Notes: generated from the letters alone by a model not told the origin. 7,669 nt of DNA from an uncultured Clostridia bacterium (GCA_937916195.1 CALFTO010000116.1:1-7669); one strand, 5' to 3'; shown: positions 1 through 6,064, counted from the stretch's first letter. Numbers and translations are program-made.

Positions 1-7
1 AATCTAA

Positions 8-45
8 ACTGTATACAATCATCTTACACTACTGTATACAATCAT
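8..45. repeat. Two 15-bp direct repeats with a TGTATACA core
   Basis: ACTGTATACAATCAT occurs exactly at 8-22 and again at 31-45, a 23-bp period (about two helical turns). Each copy contains the palindrome TGTATACA, and each is one mismatch from the 12-bp dyad ATTGTATACAAT. Dyads of this shape resemble operators of GntR-type regulators, but that is a comparison by eye. The repeats lie where the N-terminal codons of the ParB-like gene would be expected. They could be operators, iteron-like sites, or part of a recombination junction. Confidence 0.6.
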
Positions 46-92
46 ACTCTTGACATGAAAATCATCCCTACAAGGTAATTGACAACGAGGAA

Positions 93-848
93 ATGCAGAA
101 CCTTATTGACAGTATCAATGAGCGAGGTATTCTTACACCGCTTACTGTCAGAAAAATATCCAGTACGGAATATGAAATCATTTCAGGACACCGAAGATTT
201 TATGCAGCAAAGAAGTTAGATTTTGAAATGATACCCGCTTTCATTTATGAGCTCACTTATGAAGAAGCTGTTATTGCAATGGTTGATGCTAACTTACAGA
301 GAGAGCATATTTTACCCTCGGAAAAAGCATACGCATACAAGATGAAACTTGATGCTCTTAAGCACCAAGGTCAAACTTCTGCCCAAGTTGGGCAGAAGTG
401 GTCAGTTGAGCAAGTTGCGGAAGATTCTCCCGATAGCAAAAGTCAGGTTCAGAGGTACATCAGATTAACTAACCTTATCCCCGAACTTCTTGACCTTGTT
501 GATGAAGAACGAATAGCCTTTACACCTGCAGTAGAGCTATCTTACTTGAACGAGGTAGAACAGGCTGATTTAGTTGAAGAAATCCGTGTATGTGATGCTA
601 CTCCAAACTTATCTCAGGCTCAAAGGCTTCGTGCAATCAGCAGAGATGAAGGCTTAACACCTGAGCATATAGGTGAAATCTTGGCTGAGGATAAAGCGAA
701 TCAGAAACCTATGATAAAAATGCCTGCAGAAAAGATACAGAAAATTGCTCCGAAAATTAAGGAAAAAGATTTAGAGGACTTCATATTAAAATCTTGTGAG
801 TATTACTACAGACATCTGATGCGAAGTCGTGACAGAGATGCGAGATAA
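93..848 (+). CDS. ParB/Spo0J-family partition protein, 5'-truncated or frameshifted
   Basis: This is a DNA-binding ParB/RepB/Spo0J-type protein of the sort carried by Firmicutes integrative elements and plasmids, where it acts in segregation or regulation. From the first ATG (93) it has 251 residues. The ParB nuclease-like core includes GHRR at residues 32-35 and DANLQREHILPSEKA at 65-79. A helix-turn-helix lies near residues 103-125, followed by a charged C-terminal domain. Family-like sequence starts before this ATG: codons 54-92 read HENHPYKVIDNEE in frame, directly after a TGA at 51-53. The ATG at 93 is therefore probably an internal methionine, and its GAGG (87-90) sits too close to be a good ribosome site. 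The usual N-terminal extension of several tens of residues is missing. A one-base insertion in the A-run 58-61 would join frame 1, which is open from base 1. The gene ends inside the ribosome site of the next gene. Family certain, functionality doubtful. Confidence 0.85.
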   Translation: MQNLIDSINERGILTPLTVRKISSTEYEIISGHRRFYAAKKLDFEMIPAFIYELTYEEAVIAMVDANLQREHILPSEKAYAYKMKLDALKHQGQTSAQVGQKWSVEQVAEDSPDSKSQVQRYIRLTNLIPELLDLVDEERIAFTPAVELSYLNEVEQADLVEEIRVCDATPNLSQAQRLRAISRDEGLTPEHIGEILAEDKANQKPMIKMPAEKIQKIAPKIKEKDLEDFILKSCEYYYRHLMRSRDRDAR

Positions 849-853
849 GGAGG
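847..853 (+). promoter_or_regulatory. Strong ribosome-binding site overlapping the parB-like stop
   Basis: AAGGAGG begins inside the TAA stop (846-848) of the ParB-like gene and lies 6 nt before the ATG at 860. This sets the start of the 66-residue protein and suggests it is co-expressed with the gene upstream. Confidence 0.8.
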
Positions 854-859
854 TAGCCT

Positions 860-1060
860 ATGAATGATGTTAAGATAAATTTTAGCGAAAGTGAGGTTGA
901 TTCTAATAATCTCAGCGGTGTTCTCATTTCAGAGGATGCCGCTGAATCTCTTGTCAGATGTTTTCTTCCCGATATTGTGTCCTTCTTTGAAAGTGAAAGT
1001 GGTAGAAAAGAGTTTGAAGAATGGGGCAGAGATTGGGACAAATTAAAGGAAATCGAATAA
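860..1060 (+). CDS. Small acidic protein of unknown function (66 aa)
   Basis: I do not recognise a named family. The protein is short and acidic, with no signal peptide or membrane segment. A predicted helical C-terminal half contains SLVRCFLPDIVSFFESESG followed by many Glu, Lys and Trp residues. A consensus ribosome site 6 nt upstream makes it a credible gene, and the start is well defined. It lies 11 nt after the ParB-like gene and 99 bp before the recombinase. Small proteins in this position are usual on Clostridia integrative elements, so an accessory role in element maintenance, partition or excision is possible, but nothing in the sequence shows it. The opposite-strand reading frame over the same bases has no such support. 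Confidence 0.7.
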   Translation: MNDVKINFSESEVDSNNLSGVLISEDAAESLVRCFLPDIVSFFESESGRKEFEEWGRDWDKLKEIE

Positions 1061-1067
1061 AGAAACA

Positions 1068-1095
1068 GCGGGTGCGATATAAAAATCGCATCCGC
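1068..1095 (+). terminator. GC-rich hairpin after the parB-like/66-aa pair
   Basis: GCGGGTGCGAT (1068-1078) pairs with ATCGCATCCGC (1085-1095): 11 pairs including one G-U, with a 6-nt loop. It starts 8 nt after the stop at 1060 and ends just before the recombinase promoter. No good U-tract follows (ACATTTAAC), so it may be a weak terminator or an mRNA-stabilising 3' hairpin. Confidence 0.5.
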
Positions 1096-1099
1096 ACAT

Positions 1100-1128
1100 T
1101 TAACAAAAATAAGTATATGAATTACAAT
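1100..1128 (+). promoter_or_regulatory. Sigma-70-type promoter of the serine recombinase
   Basis: A -35 box TTAACA (1100-1105, 5/6 to consensus), a 17-bp spacer and a -10 box TACAAT (1123-1128, 5/6) are followed by AAAGGAGG at 1143-1150, 9 nt before the ATG at 1160. The expected transcription start is near 1135. This would let the recombinase be expressed separately from the ParB-like pair, whose hairpin ends 5 bp before the -35 box. Confidence 0.6.
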
Positions 1129-1159
1129 ATTCTCAGAAAGCCAAAGGAGGTAAATAAAT

Positions 1160-2179
1160 ATGATAGGCGTTATCTACGCAAGATACTCTTCCGACAATCA
1201 GAAGGAAGAAAGTATTGACGGTCAGCTTCGTGAATGTAAAGCCTATGCTGAAAAGAACGGTATTCAAATCGTTGATACCTATATCGACAGAGCATTGTCT
1301 GCTAAAACCGACAACAGACCGAGATTTCAGCAGATGATAAAGGACAGTGCTTCAAAGCATTTCGAAGTTATACTAGTCTGGAAGCTTGACCGTTTCGCCC
1401 GTAACAGATATGACTCGGCTCATTATAAAAATATGCTTCGTAAGAATGGAGTTAAGGTAGTATCTATTACAGAAATCATATCTCAGGGCGCAGAGGGTAT
1501 TCTGCTCGAATCTTTGCTTGAAGGTATGGCTGAATACTATTCAGTAGAGCTTGCAGAAAAGGTTACAAGAGGTATGATGGAAAATGCTCTTAAATGCAAA
1601 TATAACGGAGGAGCCTTGCCTATTGGCTACAAGGTAGATAAAGAGCAGAATTTTGAAATTGATGAGGTTACTGCGCCTGCAGTAGTTTTAGCTTTTAAGA
1701 ACTATGCTGAGGGTATGTCTATGCAGCATATTGCAAATTTGCTCAATTACCAAGGTATCCGTACGCACAGAAAAACGAGGTTAGATGTTGATTCTGTTGC
1801 TCGTATGCTACACAACCGAAAATATATCGGTGAATACAAATTTAAAGATGTTATTACACCGGGAGGAATTCCCGCAATAGTAGATAAGGAGTTGTTTGAA
1901 TTGGTACAGGAAAAAATGAAGCAGAATAAGAAGGCCCCTGCAAAGCACAAAGCGGAAGATGAATATCTTTTGACTACAAAGCTCTATTGCGGCAAGTGTC
2001 AGTGTCTTATGGTCGGTGAAAGCGGGACAAGCAGAACAAAGCATGTTCACCGATATTACAAATGTGTAAGTGTAAAGCATCACAAAGGCTGTGACAAGAA
2101 AACAGTCAAAAAGGCTTGGATTGAGGATATTGTTGTTGACAGTATCCGCAGACTTATTATGAACGATGAAACCATTTAA
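1160..2179 (+). CDS. Large serine recombinase (resolvase/invertase family), prematurely terminated
   Basis: This is a site-specific recombinase that would catalyse integration or excision through a phosphoserine intermediate. The N-terminal resolvase domain (about 1-150) has R8 and catalytic S10 in YARYSSDNQ, followed by R53, then R78 and R81 in KLDRFARN. The recombinase domain follows (about 155-250). A zinc ribbon has C277-x2-C280 with C302 and C311. The reading frame stops at TAA 2177-2179 after 339 residues, but family-like sequence continues in the same frame without any shift (see 2180-2794). The expected length of such proteins is about 450-550 residues. The fragment keeps the catalytic and zinc-ribbon parts but loses the coiled-coil and C-terminal tail, so integration control is probably lost. 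Start chosen by the strong ribosome site; the gene has its own promoter. Confidence 0.93.
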   Translation: MIGVIYARYSSDNQKEESIDGQLRECKAYAEKNGIQIVDTYIDRALSAKTDNRPRFQQMIKDSASKHFEVILVWKLDRFARNRYDSAHYKNMLRKNGVKVVSITEIISQGAEGILLESLLEGMAEYYSVELAEKVTRGMMENALKCKYNGGALPIGYKVDKEQNFEIDEVTAPAVVLAFKNYAEGMSMQHIANLLNYQGIRTHRKTRLDVDSVARMLHNRKYIGEYKFKDVITPGGIPAIVDKELFELVQEKMKQNKKAPAKHKAEDEYLLTTKLYCGKCQCLMVGESGTSRTKHVHRYYKCVSVKHHKGCDKKTVKKAWIEDIVVDSIRRLIMNDETI

Positions 2180-2794
2180 TATTTAACTGACCAGGCACTT
2201 GAAACCTTTAATAAGGAAAGCACTGTTCTCCCGATACTGCAAAAGCAATATGCACAGACTCTGACCGCAATCAACAATCTCATTACTGCTATGGAAAAAG
2301 GTATTATCACACCTACTACAAAAGAGCGTATGGAGGAGCTTGAAGCAGAGAAGAGTGAGCTGTCAATCAGGATTATGAAAGAGGAAATGTCAAGACCTAA
2401 GCTTACCCGTGAAGAGATTCTATATTGGTTCTACAAGTTCCGTAAGCTCAATCCAAAAAAGCTTGACCACAGAAGAACATTAATAAATAACTTTGTAAAC
2501 TCAGTATTCTTATTTGAAGACAGAATGGTAATTACCTTCAACTTCAAAGACGGTACTGAAACCATAACCTTTGCCGACCTCGAAAAGTCGGCATTGGGTT
2601 CGGATTTGAAAGTGTCAGGTGCACCAAAAACGGAGAAATCACTTTTGTGTTTTTCTTCGTTTTTTTATGAAAGTAAAGAGGGACTTGAACCCGAGAGGGT
2701 TTGTGCGTTAAGAAAACCATTCAGTGAATGGTTTTTAGCACAAAGTGGTTGGCGGGTACCGAAATTTGTAAGAATTTGGGTCGCCAAGCGATAA
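2180..2794 (+). pseudogene. C-terminal part of the serine recombinase, after an in-frame stop
   Basis: The frame is the same as 1160-2179. The codons right after the TAA read YLTDQALETFNKEST and continue as a helical, coiled-coil-type segment, with a later internal ATG at 2291. Conserved-looking tail sequence follows (LTREEILYWFYKF; VITFNFKDGTETITF; GSDLKVSGAPK). This is what the end of a large serine recombinase should look like, so one nonsense change split a single gene. The internal ATG at 2291 has no evident ribosome site. The last ~54 codons, after SGAPK, run through a terminator-like hairpin (2626-2664) and into the attachment-site region, so the original stop also appears lost or displaced. 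Alternatives are readthrough of the TAA or a sequencing error. Confidence 0.85.
2626..2666 (+). terminator. Probable rho-independent terminator of the recombinase
   Basis: AAAAACGGAGAAA (2626-2638) pairs with TTTCTTCGTTTTT (2652-2664): 13 pairs including one G-U, with an inner CAC/GTG pairing across the loop and further T's after the stem. It lies just after the last conserved recombinase residues, where a terminator is expected, although the open frame currently passes through it. Confidence 0.55.
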
Positions 2795-2830
2795 GGCTGC
2801 GAGCGAAATGCGAGCATACGGTCAAGTCCC
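2680..2830. other. Structured element-end region flanked by inverted GGGACTTGA/TCAAGTCCC
   Basis: The left arm GGGACTTGA (2680-2688) is repeated inverted as TCAAGTCCC (2822-2830). On the minus strand the left copy reads GGGTTCAAGTCCC, like a tRNA T-arm. Inside is a 10-bp perfect hairpin AAAACCATTC/GAATGGTTTT (2713-2722/2726-2735, loop AGT) flanked by TTGTGC/GCACAA (2701-2706/2738-2743). Two near-helical-turn direct repeats follow: AATTTG at 2763 and 2773, and TGCGAGC at 2798 and 2809. It is partly covered by the runaway recombinase frame, but the structure looks non-coding. The position, next to the recombinase and before a tRNA-like end, suggests the element's attachment region. Confidence 0.45.
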
Positions 2831-2843
2831 ATCTTCCGCACCA
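2820..2843 (+). other. tRNA-Leu 3'-end remnant, likely attachment site / element boundary
   Basis: From TCAAGTCCCAT (2822-2832) through CTTCCGC (2833-2839) to ACCA (2840-2843) the sequence fits the T-loop, 3' T-stem, 3' acceptor strand, discriminator A and CCA of a bacterial tRNA-Leu with a GCGGAAG acceptor. The 5' T-stem is broken (ATACG where ATGGG is needed), and no matching GCGGAAG 5' half lies upstream at tRNA distance. This is not a functional tRNA. A terminator follows directly, as expected after a genuine chromosomal tRNA gene. Integration into the tRNA 3' end would leave exactly this kind of fragment at one element end. tRNA-Leu identity is by recall of the consensus. Confidence 0.6.
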
Positions 2844-2878
2844 AAAACAGAAATCCAACAGGAATTCTGTTTTTTTTT
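2844..2878 (+). terminator. Rho-independent terminator after the tRNA-like end
   Basis: AAAACAGAAATCC (2844-2856) pairs with GGAATTCTGTTTT (2861-2873) with one mismatch and loop AACA, followed by a T-run to 2878. It probably terminated the original tRNA transcript and now insulates the downstream operon from element transcription. Confidence 0.85.
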
Positions 2879-2888
2879 GCAAAAAACC

Positions 2889-2918
2889 TTGCGTTTGAGC
2901 GTGCAGAGAATATATAAT
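2889..2918 (+). promoter_or_regulatory. Promoter of the reductase/transporter/peptidase operon
   Basis: A perfect -10 box TATAAT (2913-2918) lies 18 bp after a weak -35 box TTGCGT (2889-2894). AGGAGG (2946-2951) follows, 7 nt before the ATG at 2959. The poor -35 box suggests that activity may depend on regulation. Confidence 0.6.
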
Positions 2919-2931
2919 ATAACTTATATTA
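2915..2931. promoter_or_regulatory. 17-bp palindrome overlapping the -10 box (candidate operator)
   Basis: TAATATAA-C-TTATATTA is a perfect 8+1+8 inverted repeat that starts inside TATAAT and covers the predicted transcription start. A regulator bound here would block RNA polymerase. AT-rich DNA produces such palindromes by chance more often than balanced DNA, so this remains a candidate. Confidence 0.4.
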
Positions 2932-2958
2932 GTTGCATCAATATTAGGAGGTATTTTT

Positions 2959-4071
2959 ATGACCCCATTTGAAAATGTGAAAAAGAATTTCGGTTTTGGC
3001 TGTATGCGTTTGCCTCGTAAAGGCCCGCTTATTGATTATGCTGAATTCAGTAAAATGGTAGATGCTTTTATGGAGGCAGGCTTTAACTATTTTGACACCG
3101 CCCACGGTTATATGGAATTGCGTAGTGAGTCTGCAGTTAAAAAGTGCCTGACATCGCGTTATCCCCGCGAAAGCTACATACTCACCGATAAGCTTTCTGA
3201 CGGCTTTTTCAAGAAAGAAAGTCAGATAAGACCCTTCTTTGAAAAGCAGTTAAAGGCTTGCGGAGTTGAATATTTTGACTTCTACCTTATGCACGCGCAG
3301 AATGCTACAAATTTTGAAAAATATAAGAAGTGCCGCGCATATGAAACTGCTTTTGAACTTAAAAAAGAGGGCAAAATTCGTCACGTTGGTTTGTCATTCC
3401 ACGACAAAGCAAGCGTGTTAGAACAGATTTTGATTGAATATCCCGAAATTGAGGTTGTACAAATTCAGTTCAATTATCTTGATTATGATGCTGAATCTGT
3501 TGAGGGCAGAAAATGCTATGAGGTCTGCCGAAAATATAATAAGCCCGTTATCGTTATGGAGCCCGTTAAGGGTGGCAGTCTTGTGAATCTTCCCGACGAG
3601 GCTAAAAAGGTTTTCGAGGATTTGGGCGGTGGCTCACCCGCAAGCTATGCAATCCGCTTTGCCGCTTCGTTTGAGGGCATCTTTATGGTGCTTTCGGGTA
3701 TGGGTAATATGGATATGATTACTGAAAATATCGGCTTTATGAAAGATTTCAAGCCCTTTACGGAGGAAGAATACGAGGCAGTGCGCAAGGTTTGCAAGAT
3801 TATGAATGCTCAAAATCTTATTCCTTGCACAGCTTGTCGATATTGCGTTGACGGTTGCCCAAAGAATATTCCTATTCCTGAGCTTTTTGCTTGTATGAAC
3901 GATAAAAAGCAGTTCAAGAATTGGAATTCCTCATATTATTACGATGAAGTGCACAGTAAAAACGGTAAGGCTTCTGATTGTATCGGTTGTGGTAAATGTG
4001 AAGCGGCTTGCCCACAGCATCTCGAAATACGCAAATTATTAAAAGACGTGGCAAAGGAATTTGGCAAATAA
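2959..4071 (+). CDS. Aldo/keto reductase with C-terminal dicluster ferredoxin-like domain
   Basis: This is a cytoplasmic oxidoreductase of the Fe-S aldo/keto reductase group common in anaerobic Clostridia. The TIM-barrel part (about 10-270) carries the full catalytic tetrad: D46 and Y51 (FDTAHGY), K78 (TDK) and H112 (YLMHAQN). The C-terminal part holds two [4Fe-4S]-type motifs, C290-x2-C293-x2-C296-x3-C300 and C341-x2-C344-x2-C347-x3-C351, so electrons may pass to or from ferredoxin rather than only NAD(P)H. The substrate cannot be told. AGGAGG 7 nt upstream fixes the start, and the 370-residue length is normal for the group. It is the first gene of a three-gene operon. Its TAA shares one base with the ATG of the next gene, so translation is probably coupled. 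Confidence 0.93.
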   Translation: MTPFENVKKNFGFGCMRLPRKGPLIDYAEFSKMVDAFMEAGFNYFDTAHGYMELRSESAVKKCLTSRYPRESYILTDKLSDGFFKKESQIRPFFEKQLKACGVEYFDFYLMHAQNATNFEKYKKCRAYETAFELKKEGKIRHVGLSFHDKASVLEQILIEYPEIEVVQIQFNYLDYDAESVEGRKCYEVCRKYNKPVIVMEPVKGGSLVNLPDEAKKVFEDLGGGSPASYAIRFAASFEGIFMVLSGMGNMDMITENIGFMKDFKPFTEEEYEAVRKVCKIMNAQNLIPCTACRYCVDGCPKNIPIPELFACMNDKKQFKNWNSSYYYDEVHSKNGKASDCIGCGKCEAACPQHLEIRKLLKDVAKEFGK

Positions 4072-4628
4072 TGAAAAACAAAAAAATCTTGAACCTTGTG
4101 CTTGCAGCAATGTTTTTAGCACTTTGTATTGTGCTTCCGTTTCTGACGGGGCAGATTAAAGAAATCGGCAATATGTTGTTGCCAATGCACATTCCTGTAA
4201 TGCTTTGCGGGCTTATCTGCGGTTGGCAGTACGGCGCAGTTGTGGGTGCGATTGCACCTATTATGCGCTCGGCACTTTTCGGTATGCCCGTAATGTTCCC
4301 CAATGCCTTTGCAATGGCATTTGAGCTTGCAACCTATGGTTTTGTTATAGGATTTTTATTCTCACACGTAAAATGGAAATGTATTAAATCTCTTTATCGT
4401 TGTTTAGCTTTAGCAATGATTAGTGGCAGAGTGGTGTGGGGCATAGTGCAGATGTTTATTTTAGGGCTTGGTGAGGACGGATTTACTCTTGCAATGTTCT
4501 TTACAAGCTCATTTTTGAATGCAATACCCGGAATAATTCTGCAAATTATTTTAATTCCCGTGGTTATGCTTGCCTTGGGCAAAACGCATCTTGTAAAACT
4601 CCATAAAAAGCATAAGGAGAATGTTTAA
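4071..4628 (+). CDS. ECF-type transporter S component (membrane protein, 185 aa)
   Basis: This is a small integral membrane protein resembling substrate-binding S components of energy-coupling-factor importers. These bind a vitamin-like or small metabolite and use a shared EcfA-A'-T module encoded elsewhere. About six hydrophobic segments are seen, near residues 7-26, 36-53, 54-70, 78-99, 109-133 and 149-170. A basic N-terminus (MKNKK) and a Lys/His-rich C-terminus suggest both ends are cytoplasmic. The start is placed at 4071 because it forms TAATG with the reductase stop and gives a normal S-component N-terminus. The in-frame ATG at 4008 would add residues from inside the upstream gene. Only a weak AAGG precedes the start, in line with coupling. 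No ATPase or T component is present, so it would be a group II system. The substrate is unknown; the operon suggests a link to the neighbouring peptidase or reductase. Confidence 0.8.
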   Translation: MKNKKILNLVLAAMFLALCIVLPFLTGQIKEIGNMLLPMHIPVMLCGLICGWQYGAVVGAIAPIMRSALFGMPVMFPNAFAMAFELATYGFVIGFLFSHVKWKCIKSLYRCLALAMISGRVVWGIVQMFILGLGEDGFTLAMFFTSSFLNAIPGIILQIILIPVVMLALGKTHLVKLHKKHKENV

Positions 4629-6064
4629 TGGAATTTTTATTTGTTATATTGGCATTGTTAGTTGTTCTTATAGCAGTGCTTACCGTAAATACTTTGAAAT
4701 CCGTTAAAAGTGCGAGAAAACTTACCGAATTCAAGCCCTTTTATAATGATGAAGAGATTATGAATTACGCACTTCGTCTGCAGAAAATGATAAAGTGTAA
4801 AACCATCTCTGTAAAGGATAGTTATGACGATACCGAGTTCGCCAAGCTTCGTGATGTAATGGTTGAGCTTTTTCCCACAGTACATAAAACTGCCGAGAAA
4901 ATGACTTTCGGTGATGATTGCTGGATTTACAAAATCAAGGGTAAAGACGAAACACGCAATATTATGCTTATGTCACACCACGACGTTGTTGAGGTCAGCG
5001 GAGAATGGGAGCACGAAGGATTTTCGGGCGAAATTGTAGACGGCAAAATCTGGGGCAGGGGAACGGTTGACACTAAAACCCCGCTTTTTGCAGAGTTTTC
5101 AGCCCTTGAAGAACTGCTTAATGGGGGCTTTGTGCCACCTTGCAATATCTGGATTGGCTCGTCACATAATGAAGAGCTTGGCGGTGACGGAATTCCGTTA
5201 GCCCTTGAATATTTCAAAGAGAATAATATTAATTTTGAGGTTATTCTTGACGAGGGCGGTGCACTCATTGAGCCTCCGCTTGCAGGAATGAATGCTGATA
5301 AATGCGGAATGGTTGCCGTTCACGAAAAAGGCAGAATTTATCTTAATTGTACCGCAACTGCAGGTAATGGTCACGCAAGCCTTACCGCAGGGGCAAAAGC
5401 AACACCTGTTGAGCGAATGTCATCATTTATCAACGAAGTAATGACTAATGACATTTTCATTCGCCGTTTAAATCCGCAGGTTGAAGCAATGTTCAAATAT
5501 ATGGCACCATATCTTAAGTTCCCAATGAATATGCTCTTGTCAAATCTCTGGCTTTTCGGCGGAATTATCAAAAAGGTTATGCCTAAAATCAATGCGCAGG
5601 CAGGCGGACTTATTGGCACAACCTGTACATTCAATAATATTGAGGGAAGTACTGCGTCAAAGCAATGCACCGCAAAGGCGTTTATGCGACCTGTTGACGA
5701 AAAGGATTTTGAGGCAGATTTAAATAAATTCAAAGAAATCGCCAAGAAATATGATATTGAGGTGGAAATGACAGAGGACAGTGAGTATCACGCTCCCGCC
5801 GATATGTCAAAGCCACAATTTGCATACACAATGAATTGTATCGGAGAGATTTTCCCGCAATATCCCGCGTCACCCTTTATTCTTCCCGCAGGTACGGATG
5901 CACGAACACTTACCGATGTTTGCGAATGTGTGCTTCGCTTTGCACCAATCAGATTATCAGCTCAACAGCTTGGCTCTGTCCATGCCGAGAATGAGAATAT
6001 CGACATTGACTCCGTTGCAAACTGCGTAGCATTTTATAAGCATTTTGTAAAAAATTATAAATAA
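4628..6064 (+). CDS. Membrane-anchored M20-family metallopeptidase (carboxypeptidase S / PM20D1-like)
   Basis: This is a zinc-dependent amidohydrolase of the M20 family. Relatives cleave dipeptides, carboxypeptidase substrates or N-acyl amino acids. Metal and catalytic residues are all visible: H117 and D119 in SHHDVV, D148 in GRGTVDTK, catalytic E182 and metal E183 in SHNEELGG, D208 in LDEGG, and H452 in GSVHAENE. The pattern with GRGTVD and LDEGG is closest to the carboxypeptidase S / PM20D1 branch. Residues about 3-21 form a single hydrophobic helix without a lipobox. The cluster K24, K27, R30, K31 right after it favours an N-out, catalytic-domain-in arrangement. AAGGAG (4614-4619) gives a good ribosome site, and the start overlaps the S-component stop (TAATG). 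It is the last gene of the operon, ending at the repeat and terminator. Confidence 0.92.
   Translation: MEFLFVILALLVVLIAVLTVNTLKSVKSARKLTEFKPFYNDEEIMNYALRLQKMIKCKTISVKDSYDDTEFAKLRDVMVELFPTVHKTAEKMTFGDDCWIYKIKGKDETRNIMLMSHHDVVEVSGEWEHEGFSGEIVDGKIWGRGTVDTKTPLFAEFSALEELLNGGFVPPCNIWIGSSHNEELGGDGIPLALEYFKENNINFEVILDEGGALIEPPLAGMNADKCGMVAVHEKGRIYLNCTATAGNGHASLTAGAKATPVERMSSFINEVMTNDIFIRRLNPQVEAMFKYMAPYLKFPMNMLLSNLWLFGGIIKKVMPKINAQAGGLIGTTCTFNNIEGSTASKQCTAKAFMRPVDEKDFEADLNKFKEIAKKYDIEVEMTEDSEYHAPADMSKPQFAYTMNCIGEIFPQYPASPFILPAGTDARTLTDVCECVLRFAPIRLSAQQLGSVHAENENIDIDSVANCVAFYKHFVKNYK

Noticed and set aside
50..79. TTGACA promoter in front of the ParB-like gene
   Set aside because: The -35 match is perfect, but the best -10 at proper distance is GGTAAT, which lacks the key first two bases, and the start site would fall within a few bases of the ATG.
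1021..1218. A 65-residue plus-strand reading frame overlapping the small protein and the recombinase start
   Set aside because: It has no ribosome site, overlaps two better-supported genes and a hairpin, and has a composition typical of an out-of-frame shadow.
2177..2179. TAA as a recoded sense codon
   Set aside because: Other genes here end normally at TAA and show no in-frame TAA, so a different genetic code is not supported.
2680..2692. T-arm of a minus-strand tRNA (GGGTTCAAGTCCC)
   Set aside because: The flanking bases give no matching acceptor stem, CCA or other arms, so it is kept only as a motif in the structured region.
2757..2843. A complete tRNA-Leu gene on the plus strand
   Set aside because: The 3' strand is convincing, and there is a faint D-arm-like AAATTTGTAAGA, but the 5' T-stem and acceptor do not pair and no anticodon arm can be drawn.
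4008..4070. Upstream ATG that would lengthen the S component to 206 residues
   Set aside because: These codons lie inside the reductase's second Fe-S motif and give a hydrophilic, unrelated N-terminus. The ATG at 4071 overlaps the reductase stop and gives a typical basic start followed by a membrane helix.
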